A stretch of DNA of 64,000 nucleotides, from contig NC_056526.1 of assembly GCF_019175285.1 (NCBI RefSeq), positions 11,660,691 to 11,724,690 on the forward strand, read 5' to 3'. Shown piece by piece: positions 55,668 to 64,000 of this stretch. Source of the DNA: Sceloporus undulatus (taxonomy: Eukaryota; Chordata; Lepidosauria; Squamata; Phrynosomatidae). A model generated the notes under the pieces. It made no database searches, was not told the origin of the DNA, and saw nothing but the letters and a program-made list of their open reading frames with translations. The stretch's first letter is position 1; each line of letters starts with the position of its first letter. Both the position numbers and the translations under genes were made by a program.

Positions 55668-55945
55668 AAATATGGCCGTGGTAGTCTGTATAAATCAGTA
55701 TATAGAGAGATTTTATAACACCTTTAAGACTAACTGAAGGAAAGTAAGAAGTTGTCAGCATGAGCTTTCGTCAACTCCAGTCTACTTCTTCAGATGCTTT
55801 TGGTGGTCTGTCTGTCCCTGGCTTCCACTCCACCAAAAGCATCTGAAGAAGTAGACTGGAGTCGACGAAAGCTCATGCTGACAACTTCTTACTTTCTTTC
55901 AGTTTATCTTAAAGGTGTTATAAAATCTCTCTATAAACTGCTCAA
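55668..55945. mobile_element. Palindromic element (family Q), copy 4, near-perfect hairpin
   Basis: Arms of roughly 110 bp from about 55700 to 55806 and from about 55829 to 55935, about 4 mismatches, spacer about 22 nt. Contains GCATGAGCTTTCGTC and its inverse GACGAAAGCTCATGC. Confidence 0.85.
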
Positions 55946-56439
55946 TGTTCAATTGACATTTTGGGACCAACATAGACCCCAAAACAGAGGGGATGGAAGC
56001 ACCAGCATAACTTGGGTTGGTGTCTCCCTAGTGCTGTAACTCATGCTGTCACCCCAGGCTCAGAACTGCCAGATGTTAAGTGCCCCTGCATACACCCAAT
56101 CCTCATATTTTGATATCTCATATCTGGAAACTGCACGTTTCTGAGAGATCGATGACCTTTCAGGAACACTAGGTCAGGTTCCCAGGAGAAAAGGATCATT
56201 TCTACTGAGACATGTGGACATCTAGGTAAACAAAACCATAAAATTTAAAGTGCTTCTTCTTTCCCCCAAGTAATCTGCATTTCATCTTGAAACCTAAGAC
56301 AAAGGATTTATTTGCACCCAACACAGTAAGCCAATCTCTTCTCCCACCACTCATCTCATGGATATCTCAATCCAATCAAATCACTAACCATTCCAGGATC
56401 CCATTGTCGATTCTTGGGGCAAGTCATTCAGTTTTTATT

Positions 56440-56895
56440 TTGTTGTTGTTTACTGCCCTTGAGTCGATCTTGACCCATGGTGATCCTGTGAATGAGACAT
56501 CTCCAAGGGTCCCTTCCCTCCACTGCTCTGCTTAGTTCCTGCAAAGTCATACCTGTGACCTCCTTAATACATTCATCTAGCATGCGGCCTTTCTCTCTTT
56601 CTACTTTCTGCCACCTTTTCTAGCATTATTATTTTTTCCAATGACTTGTACATTCTGATGTGTCCAAAGTACGATAGCCTGTTTTATCATCTTTCCAGGG
56701 AGCTTCACACCTTGAAGGAACTGTCTTCCTATCTACTTTTTCAACTGTCCAGCTCTGACATCCATACATGCCAATAGGGAATACAGTGGCTTGTAGGATT
56801 CTATTTTTTGTGCTCAGTTGTATGTCTTTGCGTTTTAGGATCTTTTCTAGTTCTTTCATAGCCACCCTCCCCATTCTTAAAGTTCTGGTTAAATA
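56440..56895 (-). mobile_element. RTE-type LINE 3' coding fragment
   Basis: The - strand encodes MKELEKILKRKDIQLSTKNR, ILQATVFPIGMYGCQSWTVE and the downstream C-terminus, matching RTE/BovB (VFPV.MYGCESWT.K). Confidence 0.85.
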
Positions 56896-57303
56896 GCCCA
56901 TCATCCATTGCTAATTTTAAGGTATAAACATGATTTTCTAAACTAACCTCTGTGCACACCGCCCAGCCCATATATAAGCCCACACTCTGTGTATGCTCTG
57001 TGTCACCCTCAGACCTCCCAGTCTGGGCCCCTCAGTAATTATATCTCCATTGCCATGATCTTATGTAGGAGGGGTTCAAAAGGATTGAAACTGAGCAGCA
57101 TGAACAAATAAACTCAAAGGGGATAACAAAAATGGATGGAATGATGGAAAGTGTGGAACGCCAGTTGGCCAGATTCCTGTTGGTGCTCTACGGTTGCACT
57201 ATGCCTGTGAATGTCTGTGACAATAGGGAATAGATGTACCATAATCCGTTCATATCCACAGTTTCTTTATCCATGGATTTGACTATCCATGGCTTGAAAA
57301 TAT

Positions 57304-57315
<12 letters not shown>

Positions 57316-57354
<39 letters not shown>
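57316..57354. repeat. (AC)n microsatellite
   Basis: About 19 dinucleotide units following a short (TA)n run. Confidence 0.95.
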
Positions 57355-57356
<2 letters not shown>

Positions 57357-57424
57357 CAAAAAGCAAACCCTGTTTTTTGCCATTTTATATAAGGGGCACT
57401 ATTGTATTTAATGGGAGACTTCAA

Positions 57425-57635
57425 AGATATAGCTGTATTTGTATGTAAAATCCATATGTAAAGAGATCTCGTAGCACCTTTGAGATGAATTGAAATAAAG
57501 AAGTTGGCAGCATGAGTTTTCATAGATGTAAATCTACACAAAATGCATGTGAGGAAGTAGACATAAGTCTATGAAAGCTCATGCAGTCAAGTTCTTTCTT
57601 ACAGCTAGTCCCAAAGATACTACAAGATCTCTTTA
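57425..57635. mobile_element. Palindromic element (family Q), copy 5, nested in a Tigger-like MITE
   Basis: GATATAGCTGTATTTGTATG .. GAGATCTCGTAGCACCTTTG .. ATACTACAAGATCTCTTTAA. Tigger-like sequence resumes on both sides (ATTTAATGGG left, AATGGGACTTGAATATCC right). Confidence 0.7.
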
Positions 57636-58399
57636 ATGGGACTTGAATATCCACAGATTTTGATATCTATGGGAGGGGGCTTGTCCTAGAACCAAACCAC
57701 AGCAGATACCAAGGAGCTACTATATCCAGCCAATGATGGCAGGAGCAGAGTTCCATATGTAGAACCACTGTAGATGCACAAGAATGTGTCAGTCCAAATT
57801 GTGCATTGCACATTATACAATGAGAAGGCAGTGAGGCACATTTGTTGCATGATGGTGATATTTGGTATAGGAGATGGTGTCCATCTAGCCTAGTGCAACT
57901 CTGTTGAAATGATGTAGGCTCTTGATTGGTAAAGGATAGTGGCTCCCATGGCAGTGGGGTGGTGATTCTGCTCCAGGTTTCATTCTGAACTTTAAATTTC
58001 ATAGAATCATAGAATTTGCTATCCAAGATGCCTGAAAGTGAAACTAGTTGGGGGTGCCTTTAAAGAGTATTCAAAGTTCAAATTAAAACATGGAAAGGAT
58101 TAATGCTACCACCAAGACATGGAGACCATCAGCTGCTACTGGAGGGGGGGGGTTCCTTTGAAACCATGAGTTCAACCATGTAGTGAGTGTGAGCCTTCTT
58201 TGAGCATGCAGGGGTAGACGACAAGACAACAGAGAGGGTTGTAAGAAAGAGAAAGGCGGAAAATTAAAAATAGGTGGGAGAGAGAGGGCAGGTTGGCTGA
58301 AAGAGTGGAATGGGAGGGTATTTGACCACTTTTTGGCTCTGTTGAGTTAAGTACCCTGTCTCCAATTCCTATTGTATAGAGGCAAGTAAACCTTTTTTA

Positions 58400-58600
58400 G
58401 AGAGCCAGTGTGATGTAGTGGACTCCAACCCTAGAAAGCAGGGTTCAAACCTCCGCTCAGCCATAAACACCCACTGGGTGACTTTGGACAAGTCACACTC
58501 TCTGAGCCTCGGAGGAAGGCAAAGGCAACCCACCAAATCTTGCCAAGAAAACCCCATAATAGGGTTGCCATCAGTCGGAAACTACTTGAAGGGACACAAC
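58400..58600 (+). mobile_element. tRNA-derived SINE
   Basis: GAGCCAGTGTGATGTAGTGG, GCAGGGTTCAAACCTCCGCT, CACACTCTCTGAGCCTCGGA, and tail ACTACTTGAAGGGACACAAC. Confidence 0.82.
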
Positions 58601-59144
58601 CCTCCCCCTGTTAGTCCTTCTCTACAGGTACAGAAAACATGAGGCAGAAGGAGCATGCTGAACATTGTGCCTGATGAGTAGTTGTTAAAGCTGTGCAGCT
58701 TTTAACAGGAAGAAAAAAAAAAAAAAGTGGCAACTGCAATTCAGCCCCACAAATGAGGTTAAATACATTGGTGTTTAAGAGCTAAGCATCTAATTTACTG
58801 AATCTGTTCATTTCCTTTCTCCTATAGTAAATGTGTGTGTATATCCCTAAATCATATTCATTAGTCCCATCCAGAGCACACACATTGAATCAGTTGTTGA
58901 ATGATCTGGAAAAATGGAGATAAAACCCATTAATGTAATGGCTCAACTCTAACTGTACCCTAACAGTAGGGTTCATGCCCTAATATATTATTTATGTGGC
59001 TAGAATCCTGTCAGTCAGTCCCAACTTGAATAGAGCCACTGAATCAGTTGTTCAATGACTCATCAACATGTGGCGAATCCTATTGATACAAAGCTCTTTT
59101 CTAGTCTAACAATATGATTTATGTCTATAGATACACTGTCTGGG

Positions 59145-59360
59145 AGCCAGTGTGGTTTAGTGGTCCGAGTTCTGGTCCAGGATGCTGGGAGGATCCCTGC
59201 TCAGCTATGGAAACCCACTGAGTGGCCTTGGGCAAGTCACACTTTCTCAGCCTCAGAAAAAGGCAATGGCAAACCCACTCTGAACAAATCTTGCCAAGAA
59301 AACCTCATGCCTCAGAGTCGCCATAAGTCAGAAAAGACTTGAAGGCACAGCAACAATATA
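59145..59360 (+). mobile_element. tRNA-derived SINE
   Basis: GAGCCAGTGTGGTTTAGTGG, GGGCAAGTCACACTTTCTCA, and tail AAGACTTGAAGGCACAGCAA. Confidence 0.82.
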
Positions 59361-60369
59361 GTGCCTATATATATTTGACCCAAAAAGCTTTTATTAATTG
59401 GGTTACCATATCTCAAGGCCTGGCTCTTAGTCTCTGGTTTTCATGGGGCATCTCCAGTTAAAAATGAGGCTGCAAATTCAACAGATATTTTGGGGGATGG
59501 GGGTGGAGGGAGGTTCTGAGCAAGAGGAAAGGGCTGGGCGCAGATCCCCAACTCAGCTGGGAAAGCACCAGCTTGCTATAATTTGCAAGGTTCAACTGGG
59601 TTGTTGCTGCCTAGTGTCCTCTTTCTCTCCCAGTAGTTGTAGTGTCAAGGCTCAGCCTCTGCTCTGTCTTTCCCAGTTTTTGTGATGCCAGGGTTCACCC
59701 TCCACTTTGCTCTATATCCATCTTCTGGTTAGAAACAAGTAGGCTAGAGTAAATGCTCCTTATCCCATCTCCCAATGTAAGTGAGAAGGAAAACCCCTTT
59801 CATTTCATCCTGATCTGAGAGTAGCCTCATCAGCTAACAATTCTGCCTTAATTTCCCAATTTTTCTCTGTGCTGGTGTGTGTTTGAATGACAGGTTGTGA
59901 ACAACCGCAGTTTGTATTTAATGCATAACACTTAATGACATCACCAGGAGCTGTCAATAGGTCCAGATTTTAGTCTGGAAACCTCAGGTCTTGGCAAAAC
60001 AAAAGAATGTTTGGGTGCAGTTGTTTTTTTTAATGTATATTTTAACTGTTTGCATTTTAAAAAATGAGCACTGTGGCGAACCGGGGAGGGGAGGTGCACC
60101 TGTTTTCTTGGAAATGCCCTGTAAGATTTGAAAATGTGTGAACACTCAAGGCAAAGTGAGCATTTTCTTGCAAAGATTCTTGGGAGGTGTGAAAATGCTA
60201 CTCTTGCTGAGACAGTCTAGTCCCAACAAATTTTTTGGCATGCACAAGGTCCCAGTTAACTCTTCCTTTGAATCCTCCAGCAGGGTTGGAAAAGAGCCTT
60301 GCCTGAAATCATGAAGAATCCCTGATGATCAGTGTATCCAAAACTGAGCAAAACTGATAAATGTTTTTT

Positions 60370-60625
60370 TCTTAGTAGAAGTCAGCCTCCAAAGGACAAT
60401 CTGAGTGGATTGCAAGCACTCTCTTTAATTTGCCAGCTAATTAGCTCTGAAATGGATGAAATGTAATTATCCTCTGGCCGTGGATGAGAACGCTTCCCTC
60501 TACTCTTCACAGCCAAGTGTTTGCACTGCCTCAAATTGGTAATTCACATTGCGGATCTATTTTAATAATTTGAATCTCATTCCCAGCTTCATCAAGATGC
60601 AAGAACAGGAGGTGGTCCGCCACCT
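60370..60625. other. Repeat-poor stretch, candidate conserved non-coding element
   Basis: CTTTAATTTGCCAGCTAATTAGC, ATGTAATTATCC and TTTTAATAATTTGAATC, with no repeat family seen. Confidence 0.35.
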
Positions 60626-60811
60626 ACTGACCAACAACAGAGTTGCAGGCTCTAGAGCATCCCAGGTCCTGAAATTTCGGGGGTTTAAACCCAAAATTTA
60701 GAAATGGTTTTGTCGAAGTCACAAGGAACAGGCCCTAGTGATGCCATTAAGTGCAATGCATTAAGCATTAAGCAAAGTAGCTCACAGCTTGCCATTCACA
60801 TAATAAAAACT

Positions 60812-61350
60812 ATAGGGTGGCATCCTGGGTTCGATTCCCAGCCTGGCCATAAAACCCACTTGGTGACCTTGAGTAAGTCAAAGATGTTTATCAGACATGG
60901 GAAATTGGAAGTATAATCCAATCACAATCCGAACACAATCATGAGGTTTCACGTTATTGAGTGATAGACTACCACATGCAATTTTGGGCAATAGCAAGCT
61001 ATTTTTGGGCAACGGGAAGTCAGTTCGAACACAATTCGAATTCACATATATTCACTGAACTAGTGAATTCACATGAATGCGTTCTGGCCCCACTTTCTTT
61101 TCATTCGAAATTAAGAGAAATTCCTCCCATGTGATAAACTCCATACTCTCTCAGCCTCATGGAAAGGCAATGGCAAACCTCCTCTGAACAAATCTTGCCA
61201 AGAAAACCCCACCATAGGTTTGCTTTAGAGCAGATATTTTCAAACTTGGGAGCTGGAGTTCAAAACATCTGGAGGAACAAAATTTGGAAATTACTGTCTT
61301 AGGTCACTGTAAGTCAGAAACGGCTTGAAAGTACACAACAACAAGCCCAA
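60812..61350 (+). mobile_element. tRNA-derived SINE split by two nested DNA elements
   Basis: SINE parts are 60812-60882 (CCTGGGTTCGATTCCCAGCC .. GAGTAAGTCA), 61138-61227 (TACTCTCTCAGCCTCATGGA .. GGTTTGC) and about 61305-61350 (GGTCACTGTAAGTCAGAAAC .. CACAACAACA). The gaps are foreign inserts at about 60883-61137 and 61230-61304. Confidence 0.75.
60883..61137. mobile_element. MITE inserted in a SINE (TIR GTTTATCACATGGGAGG)
   Basis: Ends GTTTATCAGACATGGGAAAT and ATTCCTCCCATGTGATAAAC are inverted repeats. The inside has GAATTCACATATATTCACTG. The TGTGATAAA end motif recurs at about 52325 and 54002. Confidence 0.65.
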
Positions 61351-61889
61351 TTTATGCCAATGCAACTCACATTTTTTGGCCATTGTGTAAATCAGAATTC
61401 TCTTCTGACCCAGAAAGGATAGAAAGCCATGTCAAGCCACTTTATAATTGGTGCATCCTCTCTAACACAGCTACTTCCAAATTTTCAGAGATGGGTATCA
61501 GCAATGATATGTCAAGCTGTTGTTGAATACATTGCATGGATATCATCTGCAAGGATGTCCCAAAACCACTGCAGGTGCTTCTGAAGTGCATTCAGCCAAA
61601 GAAAAATAGCTGGACTCATTGCTGCTGATCCCCTCTCTCTTTGACAACACAGAAATGGGCCATATTTAGGTGAGTGCAGGTTGAGCTGCTTACAGGTAGG
61701 TTTAGTATTCCTTGTCTATAAAAACAGTATGAAATTCATGGGCTCCCCATAAGCTTTCCAAAGCAGATGAGAGTAAATTGGGATGGTTGAAGGATATGCT
61801 GTCTGGGACACTCTCGGAGATGTAGTTCAAAAGGGAGCTTTTATAGGATTCACACCAAAGGAAAATCAAGGGCTTACAGCTACCTGTTA

Positions 61890-62250
61890 ACCCATATCCT
61901 CCAACTCTACTAATGTGGCAGGGATAGTCTGATTAATCCTCTATTCTCCCACTTTTTCAGCTGCTTTGAAAATGTCCCCGTTTTTCTCCTCTTTCCACTT
62001 TTTCTCTTTGTCTTTTTGCTCACTTCAGTTGCTGCAAACTGAGTTCAAAATGCAGAAGTGGTTTGCACTCCATTGACTCTGTGGGAAGGAGAGAGGAGAG
62101 GGCAGAATCTTGCCCTTCCCAGTAGGCCCAGGCAAAAACAAAGTGCTGCAGCCTCTTCTAGTTAGTCTGTTCTTCCTTATTAACCGCTTTTGCCATCTTG
62201 TACCTGCTGATGTTGCTTGGATATATGTCTCCCACTTTTCATCTGTGAAA
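61890..62250. repeat. Unclassified interspersed repeat (family U), copy C
   Basis: The longest and clearest copy. It again runs straight into a tRNA-SINE body (62258), here lacking the SINE's 5' head, which suggests a composite unit. Confidence 0.7.
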
Positions 62251-62257
62251 TAGTTTT

Positions 62258-62455
62258 CTGGAGTCCAGGGTTCAGTTCCCACTTGGCCATGAAACCCACT
62301 GGGTGACCTTGGGCAAGTCACCTGTTCTCAGCCTCAGGGAAAGGTCATGGCAAATCTCTTCTGAACAAGTCATGCCAAGAAAACCCCATGAATAGGTTCA
62401 CCTTAGGGTCTTGCCATAAGTTGGAAATGACTTGAACGCACACAACACACACACA
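62258..62455 (+). mobile_element. tRNA-derived SINE, 5' head missing
   Basis: TCTGGAGTCCAGGGTTCAGT, CATGAAACCCACTGGGTGAC, and tail GGAAATGACTTGAACGCACA. Joined directly to family U copy C. Confidence 0.82.
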
Positions 62456-62842
62456 GGTCTCCCCTAGGTAGTCATTTGATGTAGAACCTCTTCTTCCATC
62501 ATAAAAAGGCAACCTAAAGCTGTACCATTAAAAACTTTGAAGAGCTTAAGGACAAACAGTAGAATAAAATGCTTTAAATGGCTGGAACTGATGTATTTTG
62601 ATGCATGGTGGTGGGAGCAGGATGGCATTTTCCTCTGTAACACTAAACAATTAGGAGGCATTGAAAGGTTGTGCATTCCCAGTATGTCAATTGATTATTA
62701 TTATTATCATTATTATTCATTATTTTAGCTTGGTCAGTGCTCAAACCTCTGCCATGCCACCTAGTAGCAAAACTGCTGCTTAAATTACAGAATGAATCAT
62801 TTCAGAAGTGGAAGTAAGTGCATTTAGCAATTTAAATTTAAA

Positions 62843-62917
62843 AATAAGCCACATTAGCAATGGTTTCTCTTTCTCTGAACTTTATAGAAAGAGAAACCAT
62901 TGCTAATGTGGCTTATT
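62843..62917. repeat. Perfect 32-bp inverted repeat with 11-nt loop
   Basis: Arms 62843-62874 and 62886-62917 are exact reverse complements (begins AATAAGCCACATTAGCAATG), loop CTGAACTTTAT. It could fold as a 75-nt hairpin RNA. Origin unknown. Confidence 0.9.
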
Positions 62918-63539
62918 AGAGTCTAAAGCCTTTAATAGCTTGAAGCCTTGCAAGCTACCCACCCAAGTGCCTCCTGTGGAGTGAAAGTAAGCACATTCTT
63001 CTTGATCTAAATGGTGGCTATATTCCCCAGGATTGGGAGAATGGGTTGATCTCATGAGAGGGGGAAATAATTGCAAGAAACGGTTTGGAGTCGTTTTCCC
63101 TTAGAATATGGGGGAGGGAGATAGAGTCAACTTGCAAGAATGAGAAAAGGAAGAGTATGAGGAATCTGACAACACCTTTAAGATTGACTTATTCTATTTT
63201 TTTAGCATGATTTATTGATTAGCCCATGGGCCATCTCAAAATACAACAAATACAACAAAATTTGTATAACACTCTGTATAAGAACTCTATATAAAAGTTT
63301 AAATAAAAAGGATATAAAAATAAATGAGTAAAAATATAAATACAATAGATAATAGTACGTTAAATACATGTAGTGGAGGTAAATTTATACATCATATTTC
63401 TTCATCACCCCTACAATTTACCCCAATCAACCCCACATATGAAGAATTCAGACAAATGGTTTTGCATTATACATTAAGTGCCAGCCACAGTTGTTCATAG
63501 CTCATCATTCAAATGTAGCCACAGTTTTGAAAAGGTACA

Positions 63540-63769
63540 GCTGGCCCTCTGTGTCCTCGGATTCTTTATCCATGACTTGAAACATCCACGGCTTGAAAAT
63601 ATTCACAAAATATATAAATTCCAAAATGCAAACCTTGATTTTGCCATTTTATATAAGGGGCACCATTTTGCTATGCCATTATATTTAATGGGATTTGAGC
63701 ATCCACAGATTTTGGTATCAATGGGGAGTCCTGGAACCAAACCTCAGTGGATACCAAGGGCCCACTGTA
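63540..63769. mobile_element. Tigger-like MITE, uninterrupted reference copy
   Basis: CAGCTGGCCCTCTGTGTCCT .. GATTTTGCCATTTTATATAA .. GATACCAAGGGCCCACTGTA. It serves as the intact template for the split copies at 43509 and 57236. Confidence 0.85.
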
Positions 63770-64000
63770 CTTTATTTAGACTCAATTCTCAGACCCTCTC
63801 TGTCCCAGTCTGAGGACTGATGAGGATTCTGTGCATTCTAGTCCAAAAGGATCAACCTTTCCAAGATCTGTTCAGGAGGAACAACTGAGGGGAATGATTC
63901 TTCCTTTGGTGCTCCAGCATCTGCCACCTTTAAAATTACAAATAAAATTACAATCATCTGAGGTGGTTGCCTCACATTCTGGCTGGTAATGTTCAGAGAA

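Larger units (their letters stand above)
57236..57722. mobile_element. Tigger-like MITE carrying a nested palindromic element
   Basis: Parts 57236-57424 (CACAGTTTCTTTATCCATGG, (AC)n, TTGCCATTTTATATAAGGGG) and 57632-57722 (GGGACTTGAATATCCACAGA .. CAGCAGATACCAAGGAGCTA). The middle is family Q copy 5. Confidence 0.75.

Overview
The window is vertebrate nuclear DNA, most likely from a squamate (lizard) and possibly an iguanian. The evidence is intron-rich genes with canonical splice sites, a dense mix of tRNA-derived SINEs whose 3' ends look like RTE/BovB tails, SINEs derived from 5S rRNA, CR1, L2-type and RTE-type LINE fragments, and many short palindromic DNA transposons. The species call is inference from the repeats; the gene calls come from translation and splice-phase agreement.

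Two host genes can be reconstructed, and they are convergent. CMAS (CMP-sialic acid synthetase) lies on the + strand at 11985-24838 in eight coding exons that splice in frame to 422 codons plus stop; it starts in a CpG-rich promoter. About 4.9 kb downstream, on the - strand at 29693-48286, is a cytosolic sulfotransferase of the SULT6B1-like type. It has six coding exons that splice in frame to 286 codons plus stop, and it keeps the PAPS-binding loop, the catalytic His and the C-terminal RKGxxGDWKN motif. The first enzyme activates sialic acid and the second transfers sulfate from PAPS to small molecules. Nothing here shows that they work together; they are neighbours.

Layout: 1-11.6 kb is intergenic and repeat-rich, with a cluster of three DNA transposons at 4.7-5.75 kb that includes a 373-bp near-perfect palindrome. 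11.63-12.2 kb holds a CR1 remnant, the CMAS promoter and exon 1. 12.2-24.84 kb is CMAS, with a roughly 107-bp minisatellite in intron 1 and a (GAA)20 tract just before exon 8. 24.84-29.5 kb is the inter-gene spacer. 29.5-48.3 kb is the sulfotransferase, whose introns hold a long open L2-type LINE nested in a Tigger-like element, several SINEs and a CpG-rich islet. 48.3-64 kb has no recognisable gene; it holds SINEs, palindromic elements, LINE fragments, two repeat-poor AT-rich stretches that may be conserved non-coding elements, and a perfect 32-bp inverted repeat at 62.84-62.92 kb.

No endogenous retrovirus, Polinton or toxin gene was recognised. No new gene system was found. The most notable items are the 5S-rRNA-derived SINEs, the several very young palindromes, the hammerhead-like motif copies and the nested insertions. 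Repeat boundaries were read by eye and are approximate unless a target-site duplication is given.
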